64,000 nt of DNA from assembly GCA_963813315.1 (NCBI GenBank), contig CAWEYO010000004.1, positions 143,397 through 207,396 of the forward strand, written 5' to 3'. The position numbers and the translations under genes were made by a program. Positions 16,828 to 26,314 of this stretch are shown piece by piece; within the stretch, counting starts at the first letter, position 1, and the number at the start of each line of letters is the position of its first letter. The notes under the pieces are model-generated. The model did not search any database. It was not told where the DNA came from and worked only from the letters and a program-made list of their open reading frames with translations. This DNA is from CAWEYO01 sp963813315. GTDB lineage: Bacteria; Pseudomonadota; Alphaproteobacteria; Rhizobiales; Rhizobiaceae.

Positions 16828-19750
16828 ATGGCCGATCACAAATACATTTCCATTCGCGGCGCCCGCGAACACAATTTGAAGAATGTCGATCTCGATCTGC
16901 CGCGCGACAGCCTGATCGTCATGACCGGCCTGTCCGGCTCCGGCAAGTCGTCGCTCGCCTTCGATACGATCTATGCCGAGGGCCAGCGGCGCTATGTCGA
17001 GAGCCTTTCAGCCTATGCGCGGCAATTCCTGGAAATGATGCAGAAGCCGGACGTCGATCAGATCGACGGCCTCTCGCCTGCCATCTCCATCGAACAGAAG
17101 ACGACGTCTCGCAATCCGCGCTCGACGGTCGGCACCGTCACCGAAATCTATGACTACATGCGCCTTCTTTTTGCGCGCGTGGGTGTTCCCTATTCGCCCG
17201 CCACCGGCCTTCCGATCGAAAGCCAGACCGTCAGCCAGATGGTGGACAGGGTGCTGGGGCTCAACGAGGGCACGCGTCTCTACATCACGGCGCCGATCGT
17301 GCGCGGCCGCAAGGGCGAATACCGCAAGGAACTCGCCGAGCTTCAGAAGAAGGGCTTTCAGCGCGTCAAGGTCGACGGCGTCTTCCATGAAATCGCCGAT
17401 GTGCCGACGCTGGACAAGAAATACAAGCATGATATCGACGTGGTCGTCGATCGCGTTGTCGTGCGTCCCGACCTTGGCGCGCGCCTTGCGGATTCCATCG
17501 AGACGGCCTTGAAGCTGGCGGAAGGTCTTGCGGTCGCGGAGTTTGCCGACAGGCCGCTGCCGGCGGAGGAAACGGCCGAAGAATCCGCCAACAAGTCGAA
17601 GAATGAAACGCATGAGCGGATTTTGTTTTCCGAAAAGTTCGCCTGCCCGGTTTCCGGCTTCACCATTTCCGAGATCGAACCCAGGCTCTTCTCTTTCAAC
17701 AATCCGTTCGGCGCATGTCCCTCCTGCGACGGCCTCGGCAACCAGCGCGCCATTGATGCCAGCCTGATTGTTCCTGACGAAAGCATTTCCCTGCGCGACG
17801 GCGCCGTGAGCCCCTGGGCCAAATCCACTTCGCCCTATTACGCGCAGACGCTGGACGCACTCGGAAAGGCCTATGGCTTCAAGCTTGGCGACCGCTTCAG
17901 GGACCTGACGGCAGAGGCGAAGCAAGCAATTCTCTATGGCACCGGCGAGCGCGAGGTCACCTTCCACTATGACGACGGCCTGCGTTCCTACAACACGACA
18001 AAGACCTTCGAGGGTGTGATCCCCAATCTCGAACGTCGCTGGAAGGAGACCGAATCCGCGTGGATGCGGGAGGAGATCGAGCGCTTTATGTCGGCGACGC
18101 CCTGCCCTGCCTGCAATGGCTATCGCCTGAAGCCCGAGACACTGGCCGTCAAGATCGCGGGAAAGCATATCGGCGAGGTGACGGAACTCTCGATCCGAAG
18201 CGCCAATGTGTGGTTCGAGGAACTGCCCGGCTCACTGAATGCCAAGCAGAACGAGATCGCCTTACGCATCCTCAAGGAAATCCGCGAGCGGCTGCGTTTT
18301 CTGAACGATGTCGGTCTCGACTATCTGACACTGTCACGCAATTCCGGCAGCCTTTCCGGCGGCGAGAGTCGAGCGCATCAGGCTCGCCTCGCAGATCGGC
18401 TCCGGCCTCACCGGTGTTCTTTACGTGTTGGACGAGCCCTCGATCGGCCTCCACCAGCGAGATAATTCCCGACTGCTCGATACGCTGAAACACCTGCGCG
18501 ACCTCGGCAACACGGTCATCGTCGTAGAGCATGACGAGGACGCGATCCTCCATGCGGACTACGTGGTCGACATCGGTCCAGCTGCCGGCATCCATGGCGG
18601 CCACGTGATCGCGGTGGGCGCACCGCGCGAGATCATGGCCAATCCGGCCTCGATCACCGGCAAATATCTGTCCGGCGAACTCGAAATCCCGACGCCGTCC
18701 TCTCGCCGCGAGCTTAAGAAGTCGCGGCGTATCCGGGTGGTTGGCGCGCGCGGCAACAATCTGCGCAACGTCACGGCCGAAATCCCGATCGGCACGTTCA
18801 CCTGCGTCACCGGCGTTTCCGGCGGCGGCAAGTCGACATTCCTGATCGAGACGCTGTTCAAAGCCGCCTCCCGCCGGATCATGGGCTCGCGCGAGCACCC
18901 GGCCGACCACGACCGAATCGAGGGACTTGAATTCATCGACAAGGTCATCGACATCGACCAGTCCCCGATCGGGCGCACGCCGCGCTCGAACCCGGCGACC
19001 TACACCGGCGCCTTCACGCCGATCCGCGACTGGTTCGCGGGACTACCGGAAGCCAAGGCGCGCGGCTATCAGCCTGGCCGCTTCTCCTTCAACGTTAAGG
19101 GCGGACGCTGCGAGGCCTGCCAGGGCGACGGTGTTATCAAGATCGAGATGCACTTCCTGCCCGATGTCTACGTCACCTGCGACGTCTGTCACGGCAAGCG
19201 TTACAACCGCGAGACGCTCGACGTCACCTTCAAGGGCAGATCGATCGCCGATGTGCTCGATATGACGGTCGAGGAAGGCGTCGAGTTCTTCGCCGCTGTT
19301 CCCGCCGTGCGCGACAAGCTGATAACGCTGAATCAGGTCGGCCTCGGCTACATCCATATCGGACAGCAGGCGACGACCCTTTCGGGCGGCGAGGCGCAAC
19401 GCATCAAGCTCGCTAAGGAGCTTTCCCGCCGGGCGACCGGCAAGACGCTTTACATCCTCGACGAACCGACGACCGGGTTGCATTTCCATGATGTGGCCAA
19501 GCTTCTTGAAGTTCTGCATGAGCTTGTCGACCAGGGCAATACGGTTGTCGTCATTGAGCACAATCTGGAGGTCGTCAAAACCGCCGACTGGGTTCTCGAT
19601 CTTGGGCCCGAGGGCGGCGACGGCGGCGGCGAGGTGGTGGCGGCAGGCAGGCCGGAGGACATCATGCACGAGCCGCGCAGCTATACGGGGCAGTTCCTCA
19701 AGGAGCTGCTGGAGCGGCGGCCGAAGGGGAAGCGGGAAGCGGCGGAGTAA
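16828..19750 (+). pseudogene. uvrA: uvrA, excinuclease ABC subunit A, with a single-base frameshift
   Basis: The two frames 16828-18465 and about 18370-19750 together encode one UvrA of about 974 residues, the normal length. It has two ABC ATPase modules: Walker A GLSGSGKSSLAF near residue 35 and GVSGGGKSTFL in the second half. It also has zinc-binding Cys pairs (CPSCDG, CPACNG, CEACQG, CDVCHG) and a second signature LSGGEAQRIKLA that is intact. The first signature breaks: after LSGGES (Ser codon 18367-18369) the frame needs CAGCGC but reads CGAGCGC, which means one extra G near 18371. Uncorrected, the product ends at 545 residues and lacks the second ATPase. UvrA scans DNA for bulky damage with UvrB. 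Either strain-specific loss or an assembly error. Confidence 0.9.
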
Positions 19751-19755
19751 GACAA

Positions 19756-20571
19756 GTGGAAAACCGTATGACCCTCACCACCGGAAAAATTCGTGCCGGT
19801 ATGGGCGGCTGGACTTTCGAACCCTGGGACACGTCGTTCTATCCGGAGAAACTCGCTAAGGCCAAGCAGCTGCAGTATGCGAGCCGCCAGGTTCCCACTA
19901 TCGAAGTCAACGGCACCTTCTATTCAACGTTCAAGCCCGCGACCTTTGCCAAATGGTCGAGCGAAACGCCGGAAGAGTTTGTTTTCTCGCTGAAGGGCCA
20001 CCGGTTTGTGACGAACCGCAAGGTTCTCGCGGAAGCCGGTGAGTTGGTCGCATTCTTCCTGAAGCAGGGTATCGTGGAACTTGGCGAGAAGTTGGGACCC
20101 ATCCTCTGGCAGCTCGCGGCGACCAAGAAATTCGACGCCGATGATATTGAAGCCTTCCTCACGCTTCTTCCCGAAAAGCAGGACGGGGCAAAGCTAAGGC
20201 ATGCTCTGGAGGTGCGCCACCAAAGCTTCGTCGTGCCGGAGTTCGTCGCATTGCTTAGGAAGCACAAGGTAGCGGCCGTCTTCGCCGACCACGCCAGCTA
20301 TCCCGCAATTCCCGACGTCACCGGCGACTTCGTCTATGCGCGGCTACAGACAGGCGAGGACGACGTTCCGACCTGTTACCCACCGAAAGCGCTGGATCAG
20401 TGGGCGACGCGCGCCAACGCTTGGGCGACCGGCGGCGCACCGGACGATCTTCCGCGCGTCGATCCTTCAAGTGACGCGCCAGCAATGCCGCGGGACGTGT
20501 TCGTCTACTTCATCAGTTCCGGAAAGGTCCGCGCGCCGCATGGCGCCATGGCCTTCATAGAGCGGCTATAG
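19756..20571 (+). CDS. DUF72 (YecE-like) protein
   Basis: 271 residues from a GTG at 19756; an in-frame ATG lies at 19768. The DUF72 barrel is clear: AGMGGWTFEPWDTSFYP near the start, VEVNGTFYSTF-like text (IEVNGTFYS), FVFSLKGHRFVTN, and EVRHQSF. The family resembles a TIM barrel with a possible metal site, and its biochemical role is unknown. It starts 5 bp after uvrA and is probably co-transcribed with it, which would put it under the SOS promoter. The uvrA linkage is inference from spacing only. Confidence 0.87.
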   Translation: MENRMTLTTGKIRAGMGGWTFEPWDTSFYPEKLAKAKQLQYASRQVPTIEVNGTFYSTFKPATFAKWSSETPEEFVFSLKGHRFVTNRKVLAEAGELVAFFLKQGIVELGEKLGPILWQLAATKKFDADDIEAFLTLLPEKQDGAKLRHALEVRHQSFVVPEFVALLRKHKVAAVFADHASYPAIPDVTGDFVYARLQTGEDDVPTCYPPKALDQWATRANAWATGGAPDDLPRVDPSSDAPAMPRDVFVYFISSGKVRAPHGAMAFIERL

Positions 20572-20588
20572 AGCATCGGAACGCGTCA

Positions 20589-22112
20589 TCACTTCTGCCC
20601 CCCCGGCCTTTCCTCTTCGGCAAGTTCCCGTAGAACGGACACCATTGCCAGCGGCAAGTCCTCCGCGATCAGGCCGGGGCCGAAGCGCCGCGCGGCTTCA
20701 GCATGGACCCATACCGCCGCGCAGGCGCCTTCGAAAGCTGGCATGCCTTGCGCGACGAAGCTGGCAATGATCCCCGACAGCACGTCGCCAGAACCGGCCG
20801 TCGCCAGAAGCGGTGTGCCGTTGGCGTTGATCGCTGCTCGGCCGTCCGGCACGGCGATCACGGTGTCCGGTCCCTTGTATACAATGGTGCCATTGCACCG
20901 CTTCGCCGCCGCGCGAGCCATGTCGAGTTTCGACAGCGTCTCCTCCGCCTGAATGTCCGGGAACAGCCTGCCGAACTCACCCTCGTGAGGCGTAAGCACG
21001 AGCGCTGGCGCACCATTCGCGCGCGCCGCCTCGAACAATGCCTGGGGGTTCCTTGCGAAGGCAGTGATCGCGTCGGCATCGAATACGATCCCGCGAACGA
21101 TACCGCTGCCGGCCGCGACAAGTTGCAGGGCCACCTCGCCGACCTTCGGTGCGGTTCCGAGGCCTGGCCCGAAGACCAGCGCCGCCGGCTTCCTGTGTTG
21201 CAGGAATTCTTCGACCTCCTCAAAGGAATCCGTTTTCCGCAGGATGACGGATGTCAGATGCGCCGCATTCACATAAAGAGCGCTCGACTGCGAGCACATG
21301 GTGACCGCGCCCGCGCCTGCTCTTGCCGCAGCCATGGCCGCGAGCCGCGCGGCCCCGGTTGAAGCCGGGCCGCCGGAAAATACCCCGACATGCCCGCGCG
21401 AGTATTTGTGCGACGCGGGATCCGGCGCCGGAATCTCGCTCGCCCACAGGACAGGCGTGTTTTCGAAACAGGAAGGGCGCAACCTCTCCAGCACCGCGCC
21501 GCCGATCCCGATATCCGCGACGATCACCTCGCCGCAATGCGCTCTGCCTGGGAAGAGCAGGTGCCCCGGCTTTTTCCGGAAGAACGTGACCGTGACATCG
21601 GCGGACATCGAAGGTCCGAGAGCCTTGCCGCTTTCGCCGGAGATGCCGGACGGCAGATCAACCGCGACCACCGGGACATCCGCAGCCTCGACCATCTCCA
21701 CCGCGCGGGCATAGTCGTCACGCAACGGTTTCGCGAGGCCTGCCCCGAAAAGCGCGTCGACGATCAAGCTGTCGCGGTTGGCCCGGAAATCCGCAAGCGG
21801 TCCTGGCCTAATCTCGCACTCCCTCGCCGCCCGGCCTGCATCCGTCCCAGCCTTAGGCGGTTCTGAGCGCCACACGCGCACCTCAAGGCCCGAATTCCTG
21901 AGCAAGGACGCCACAACGTAGCCGTCACCGCCATTGTTTCCCGGACCGCAGAGGACATCCACCCGGCCTGTGGCCGCAAACCGTTCAAGCACGACCTTGG
22001 CCACAGCCGCGCTGGCATTGCGCATGAGGGCAAAGCCGTCGAACGGCCCCGCCGCAATCGCCGCCCGGTCAGCTTCCGCCATTTCGGAAGGAGTGAGAAT
22101 TTCGTGCGCCAA
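20589..22112 (-). CDS. nnrD: Bifunctional NAD(P)H-hydrate epimerase / ADP-dependent dehydratase
   Basis: About 507 residues from a TTG at 22112, preceded by AAAGGCGG. The frame extends upstream to 22190, but that part lies inside a family B repeat and is not conserved-looking. The N-terminal YjeF_N epimerase (about 1-215; CGPGNNGGDGYV binds the nucleotide) is followed by the C-terminal ribokinase-like dehydratase (about 225-500; TAGSGDVLSGII, FGPGLG). The enzyme repairs hydrated NADH and NADPH. It is convergent with the DUF72 gene and divergent from glnB. Confidence 0.92.
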   Translation of the reverse strand: MAHEILTPSEMAEADRAAIAAGPFDGFALMRNASAAVAKVVLERFAATGRVDVLCGPGNNGGDGYVVASLLRNSGLEVRVWRSEPPKAGTDAGRAARECEIRPGPLADFRANRDSLIVDALFGAGLAKPLRDDYARAVEMVEAADVPVVAVDLPSGISGESGKALGPSMSADVTVTFFRKKPGHLLFPGRAHCGEVIVADIGIGGAVLERLRPSCFENTPVLWASEIPAPDPASHKYSRGHVGVFSGGPASTGAARLAAMAAARAGAGAVTMCSQSSALYVNAAHLTSVILRKTDSFEEVEEFLQHRKPAALVFGPGLGTAPKVGEVALQLVAAGSGIVRGIVFDADAITAFARNPQALFEAARANGAPALVLTPHEGEFGRLFPDIQAEETLSKLDMARAAAKRCNGTIVYKGPDTVIAVPDGRAAINANGTPLLATAGSGDVLSGIIASFVAQGMPAFEGACAAVWVHAEAARRFGPGLIAEDLPLAMVSVLRELAEEERPGGQK

Positions 22113-22136
22113 GTGTCTACCGCCTTTCTCCGAACT

Positions 22137-22243
22137 TAGAGCATCGGGCCCGAAAGTGGGAACCGGTTTCGGAAAAAATCCGATGCTCAAAGAAAGAGAT
22201 AGAGCAGCAGCGCTGATTCCGAAAAAGCGTCCGCCGCTCTAGC
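22137..22243. repeat. Palindromic intergenic repeat, family B, full inverted copy
   Basis: TAGAGCATCGGGCC...GGTTTCGG...TCCGATGCTC followed by a second dyad TAGAGCAGCAGCGC...GCCGCTCTAG. It matches 13934-14040 in reverse order. It overlaps the extended 5' frame of nnrD, which argues for the later nnrD start. Confidence 0.8.
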
Positions 22244-22438
22244 GCCGTTTCGGCGCTCGGCGCAAATCGCTCGACGCCCACAAAACGCGCTGTGTGCTGA
22301 TTTTTTAGGCATGTCGATCTGATGATCGTGAGGGCAAGGGAGGGCCAATGGCGCAACCGGCACAGCCGATGACGCGAATCTGCTCCGAGCACCGGCTCTG
22401 ATCCAGGAATCCCGCTTCCGGCTGCTGACAACCCAAAC

Positions 22439-22455
22439 TGGCACACTTCCTGCTT
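22439..22455 (+). promoter_or_regulatory. Sigma-54 (RpoN) -24/-12 promoter for glnB-glnA
   Basis: TGGCACACTTCCTGCTT: the -24 GG and -12 GC are separated by exactly 10 bases, with TGGCAC perfect and TGCT in place of TTGC. It lies 57 bp upstream of glnB. Nitrogen-controlled sigma-54 promoters before glnBA are established in rhizobia. No clear NtrC site was made out. Confidence 0.7.
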
Positions 22456-22511
22456 GAGGGAGCGCGAAGCGGGGTTTTCGCACTCCGTTTTGTCCAGCGG
22501 AGGCAATTTGG

Positions 22512-22850
22512 ATGAAAAAAATCGAAGCGATCATCAAACCGTTCAAGCTTGATGAGGTGAAGGAAGCCCTGCAGGAGGCGGGGCTGCAAGGCATCACCGT
22601 CACCGAGGCGAAGGGTTTTGGCCGCCAAAAAGGTCACACCGAGCTCTATCGCGGCGCGGAATATGTGGTCGACTTTCTGCCGAAAGTGAAAATCGAGGTC
22701 GTGCTTGCCGACGATGGGGTCGAAAGCGCGATCGAGGCGATCCGCAAGGCCGCCCAGACGGGGCGCATTGGCGACGGCAAGATCTTTGTCTCCAATATCG
22801 AGGAAGTCGTTCGCATCCGTACGGGTGAAACCGGCGTGGACGCCATCTGA
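22512..22850 (+). CDS. glnB: Nitrogen regulatory protein P-II
   Basis: 112 residues, exactly the family length. It has the T-loop with the uridylylation Tyr at Y51 (ELYRGAEYVVDF) and the nucleotide-binding TGRIGDGKIF and RTGETG segments. P-II senses 2-oxoglutarate, ATP/ADP and, via GlnD, glutamine, and signals to GlnE and the NtrB/NtrC pair. It precedes glnA by 49 bp, so glnA can be co-transcribed from the sigma-54 promoter upstream. Confidence 0.97.
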   Translation: MKKIEAIIKPFKLDEVKEALQEAGLQGITVTEAKGFGRQKGHTELYRGAEYVVDFLPKVKIEVVLADDGVESAIEAIRKAAQTGRIGDGKIFVSNIEEVVRIRTGETGVDAI

Positions 22851-22899
22851 TCCGGGCCGCCGAAATATTTTTTAGCGTCATCACACAGGGAAACACGAC

Positions 22900-24309
22900 A
22901 TGACGACAGCCAATGAAATTTTGAAGCAGATCAAGGACAATGACGTGAAATTCGTCGATCTGCGCTTTACCGATCCGAAGGGCAAGCTTCAGCACCTCAC
23001 GATGGATATTGCTGAAGTCGATGAAGACATGTTCGCGGACGGCGTCATGTTCGACGGTTCCTCCATCGCCGGGTGGAAGGCGATCAATGAATCCGACATG
23101 GTATTGATGCCGGACACCGATACGGTTCACATGGACCCGTTTTTCGCTCAGTCGACCATGGTCATCCTGTGCGACATTCTCGATCCGGTCTCCGGAGAAG
23201 CCTACAACCGCGACCCGCGCGGTACCGCCAAGAAGGCGGAAGCCTACATGAAGTCGGAAGGCATCGGCGACACGATCTTTGTCGGCCCGGAGGCGGAGTT
23301 CTTCGTATTCGACGACGTCAAGTACAAGGCCGACCCGTACAATACGGGCTTCAAGCTGGACTCGACCGAACTGCCGTCGAATGACGACACCGACTACGAG
23401 ACAGGCAACATGGGTCACCGTCCCCGCATCAAGGGCGGCTATTTCCCGGTGCCGCCGGTCGATGCGGCGCAGGACATGCGATCCGAGATGCTGACCGTCC
23501 TGACTGAAATGGGCGTGCGCACCGAAAAGCATCACCATGAGGTCGCCGCCGCGCAGCACGAACTCGGCCTCAAGTTCGATACGCTGACCCGTAACGCCGA
23601 CAAGATGCTGATCTACAAATATGTCGTGCACCAGGTCGCCAATGCCTACGGCAAGACCGCGACCTTCATGCCGAAGCCGGTCTTCGGCGACAACGGCTCC
23701 GGCATGCACGTTCACCAGTCGATCTGGAAGGACGGCAAGCCGACTTTTGCCGGCAACGAATATTCCGGGCTGTCCGAGAGCTGCCTCTACTATATCGGCG
23801 GCATCATCAAGCACGCCAAGGCAATCAATGCCTTCACCAACCCGCTGACCAACTCATACAAGCGTCTGGTGCCGGGTTATGAAGCGCCGGTACTGCTCGC
23901 CTACTCGGCGCGCAACCGCTCGGCCGCCTGCCGCATCCCGTTCGGTTCGTCGCCAAAGTCGAAGCGCGTCGAGGTCCGCTTCCCCGACCCGGGCGCGAAT
24001 CCCTATCTCGGCTTTGCGGCGATGCTGATGGCCGGTCTCGACGGCATCAAGAACAAGATCCACCCCGGCCAGCCGATGGACAAGGACCTCTATGATCTTC
24101 CGCCGAAGGAGCTCAAGCGTATCCCGACCGTCTGCGGCTCGCTCCGCGAAGCGCTGCAGAGCCTCGACAAGGACCGCGGCTTCCTGAAGGCCGGTGGCGT
24201 CTTCGACGACGACCAGATCGACGCTTACATCGAACTGAAGATGGCCGAGGTCATGCGCTTCGAGATGACGCCGCACCCAGTCGAATACGACATGTACTAT
24301 TCGGTCTGA
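22900..24309 (+). CDS. glnA: Glutamine synthetase type I
   Basis: 469 residues, a class I GS. It contains VMFDGSSIAGW at the N-terminus, the metal-binding PGYEAP and NRSAACRIP segments, and the adenylylation Tyr in DLYDLPPKE at codon 398. Adenylylation by GlnE, in turn controlled by P-II, switches off the enzyme when nitrogen is plentiful. It forms a dodecamer that makes glutamine from glutamate, ammonia and ATP. It follows glnB and ends before a strong intrinsic terminator. Confidence 0.97.
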   Translation: MTTANEILKQIKDNDVKFVDLRFTDPKGKLQHLTMDIAEVDEDMFADGVMFDGSSIAGWKAINESDMVLMPDTDTVHMDPFFAQSTMVILCDILDPVSGEAYNRDPRGTAKKAEAYMKSEGIGDTIFVGPEAEFFVFDDVKYKADPYNTGFKLDSTELPSNDDTDYETGNMGHRPRIKGGYFPVPPVDAAQDMRSEMLTVLTEMGVRTEKHHHEVAAAQHELGLKFDTLTRNADKMLIYKYVVHQVANAYGKTATFMPKPVFGDNGSGMHVHQSIWKDGKPTFAGNEYSGLSESCLYYIGGIIKHAKAINAFTNPLTNSYKRLVPGYEAPVLLAYSARNRSAACRIPFGSSPKSKRVEVRFPDPGANPYLGFAAMLMAGLDGIKNKIHPGQPMDKDLYDLPPKELKRIPTVCGSLREALQSLDKDRGFLKAGGVFDDDQIDAYIELKMAEVMRFEMTPHPVEYDMYYSV

Positions 24310-24333
24310 TCGATCCTCACGTCCGAACAATGG

Positions 24334-24365
24334 AACCCCGGCTGCGGTGCAGCCGGGGTTTTTTG
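24334..24365 (+). terminator. Intrinsic terminator after glnA
   Basis: AACCCCGGCTGC - GGT - GCAGCCGGGGTT, a 12-bp perfect stem with a tiny loop, followed by TTTTT. It lies 25 bp past the glnA stop. Confidence 0.9.
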
Positions 24366-24375
24366 TTAGGGTAAG

Positions 24376-24407
24376 AAAAAGCCCGGCGCGGTATGCCGCG
24401 CCGGGCT
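24376..24407 (-). terminator. Intrinsic terminator for the convergent MFS transporter gene
   Basis: Stem GCCCGGCGCGG - TAT - CCGCGCCGGGC preceded on the plus strand by AAAAA, which is a T-run on the minus strand. It is the 3' end of the transporter gene at 24431-26314. Confidence 0.85.
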
Positions 24408-24430
24408 CCAATCGCCAGTAATAGCCAGGG

Positions 24431-26314
24431 TCAGTCCTTGGCGTTAAGGTCTGTCCCAAGCGTGTCCTTCACGAAAAGCGTGCCGATGACCAGAGACATG
24501 GCGGCAATCGCAATCGGATACCACAGGCCGTAGTAGATATCGCCGGCGGCAGCACTCATTGCGAAGGCCGTCGCTGGCAGGAGGCCGCCGAACCAGCCGT
24601 TGCCGATGTGATAGGGCAGCGACATGCCGGTGTAGCGGATGCGGGTCGGGAACATCTCGACCAGGATCGCGGCAATCGGGCCGTATACCATCGTCACGTA
24701 GATGACGAGCACGGTCAGGATCGCAATGATCTTCGTCCAGTTTACCGCCGCCGGGTCGGCTACCATCTTGAAGGCGCCGGCGCCTGGCACAGCAAAGACC
24801 GCCACTTCGGTCGCACCTGCAGCCTCCTCAGCTGTCAGCAGTTTGTCGCTGATGGCCTTGTCGATGGGAACCATGGTCTTTTCACCGCCCCGGATCGCAG
24901 CGGCATCAAGGTTGAGTTCAGGATTGGCCGCAACGAACGCGTCGAGCTTCTGATCGGCAACCTTGGCCGGTTCGCGAACCAGCGGATAACCGGCGGCGTG
25001 AAGCGCCGTGCTCACCGCCTTGCCGAACGCCGCTTCCTTTGCCTTGGCCTGGTCGCCAGCCGCGACCGCGTCAAAGGACTCAATGGTGGTCTCGCCAATC
25101 TTCACGGTCGCGGCGGTACCTGCCGCACCCGGCACAACGTCATACGGTACCGAGTTCTTCGTCAGAAACGAAGTCGCGATGTCGCAAGATGTCGTGAATT
25201 TCGCCGTTCCAACCGGGTTGAACTGGAACCTGCAATCGCCCGGTGCGGCGGTGACCGTCGCGCGAACATTCTCCTGTGCGGCAGCGAGCGCCGGATTGGC
25301 GGCCGAGGTCAGCGCCTTGAACAGCGGGAAATAAGTGACGATCGCAAGCGCGAGCCCGGCCATGATGATCGGCTTGCGGCCGATCCTGTCGGACAGCCAG
25401 CCGAAGAAGACGAAGAAGCCCGTGCCGAGCGCGAGAGAGATCGCGATCATGATGTTGACCGACTGCCCATCGACCTTGAGGACGTTCTGCAGGAAGAACA
25501 GCGCGTAGAACTGGCCGGAATACCAGACCACCGCCTGGCCGGCGGTGAGGCCGAGCAGCGCGAGGATCGCGATTTTGGCATTCTTCCACTGCCCGAAGGC
25601 TTCCGAAAGGGGCGCCTTCGAGCCTTTGCCCTCTTCTTTCATGCGCTGGAAGGCCGGCGACTCGTTCAGCGACAAGCGAATCCAGACCGATATGCCAAGC
25701 AGGACGCAGGAAACCAGGAACGGCACGCGCCAGCCCCATTCGGCAAAGGCCTCCTTGCCGAGCCAGGTCTGAACCAGCAGGATGACAATGAGCGACAGGA
25801 ACAGGCCGAGCGTCGCCGTGGTCTGTATCCAGGACGTGTAGTAGCCGCGTCTGTCATCCGGTGCGTGTTCGGCAACGTAGGTCGCGGCACCGCCATATTC
25901 GCCGCCGAGCGCCAGGCCCTGCAGCATCCTCAGGCCAATCAGGATGACCGGAGCTGCAATGCCGATGCTTGCCGAACCGGGCAGAAGGCCGACGAGGAAG
26001 GTGGACAGACCCATGATCAGGATGGTGACAAGGAACGTGTATTTGCGGCCGACGAGATCGCCGATCCGGCCAAACACCAGCGCACCGAACGGGCGCACCA
26101 GGAAGCCGGCCGCGAAAGCCAGCAGCGCGAAGATGTTGCGCGTGGCTTCCGGATACTGGCTGAAGAACGTCGCGCCGATGAATACCGCGAGGGAGCCGTA
26201 CAGATAGAAGTCATACCACTCAAAGACGGTGCCGAGCGAGGAAGCGAAGATGACCTTCTTTTCCTCCCGCGTCATGCCGCGCCGTCGGGCATCGGCTGTT
26301 GTTACGACTGCCAT
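24431..26314 (-). CDS. MHS-family MFS transporter with a large inserted domain
   Basis: 627 residues from ATG 26314 (GGGAGGA 8 bases upstream); the frame runs further up without support. MHS-type features: SSLGTVFEWYDFYLYGSLA, LVRPFGALVFGRIGD and GEYGGAATYVAEHAPD. MHS permeases are proton symporters for osmolytes or organic acids such as proline, betaine or ketoglutarate. About 190 residues are inserted between late helices (around residues 360-550), alanine-rich and soluble (CRFQFNPVGTAKF, GEKTMVPIDKAI). This makes the protein far longer than the usual 430-450. The substrate cannot be deduced. It ends at the terminator it shares with the glnA side. Confidence 0.88.
   Translation of the reverse strand: MAVVTTADARRRGMTREEKKVIFASSLGTVFEWYDFYLYGSLAVFIGATFFSQYPEATRNIFALLAFAAGFLVRPFGALVFGRIGDLVGRKYTFLVTILIMGLSTFLVGLLPGSASIGIAAPVILIGLRMLQGLALGGEYGGAATYVAEHAPDDRRGYYTSWIQTTATLGLFLSLIVILLVQTWLGKEAFAEWGWRVPFLVSCVLLGISVWIRLSLNESPAFQRMKEEGKGSKAPLSEAFGQWKNAKIAILALLGLTAGQAVVWYSGQFYALFFLQNVLKVDGQSVNIMIAISLALGTGFFVFFGWLSDRIGRKPIIMAGLALAIVTYFPLFKALTSAANPALAAAQENVRATVTAAPGDCRFQFNPVGTAKFTTSCDIATSFLTKNSVPYDVVPGAAGTAATVKIGETTIESFDAVAAGDQAKAKEAAFGKAVSTALHAAGYPLVREPAKVADQKLDAFVAANPELNLDAAAIRGGEKTMVPIDKAISDKLLTAEEAAGATEVAVFAVPGAGAFKMVADPAAVNWTKIIAILTVLVIYVTMVYGPIAAILVEMFPTRIRYTGMSLPYHIGNGWFGGLLPATAFAMSAAAGDIYYGLWYPIAIAAMSLVIGTLFVKDTLGTDLNAKD

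Noticed and set aside
16428..17153. 241-codon plus frame overlapping the uvrA start
   Set aside because: Different frame from uvrA, Arg/Ser-rich, no RBS; uvrA in the other frame is secure.
17008..18168. 386-codon minus frame opposite uvrA
   Set aside because: It is antisense to a clear UvrA domain and shows no family signature.
22600..23814. 404-codon minus frame opposite glnB-glnA
   Set aside because: Both sense genes are certain; the antisense is a codon-bias shadow.
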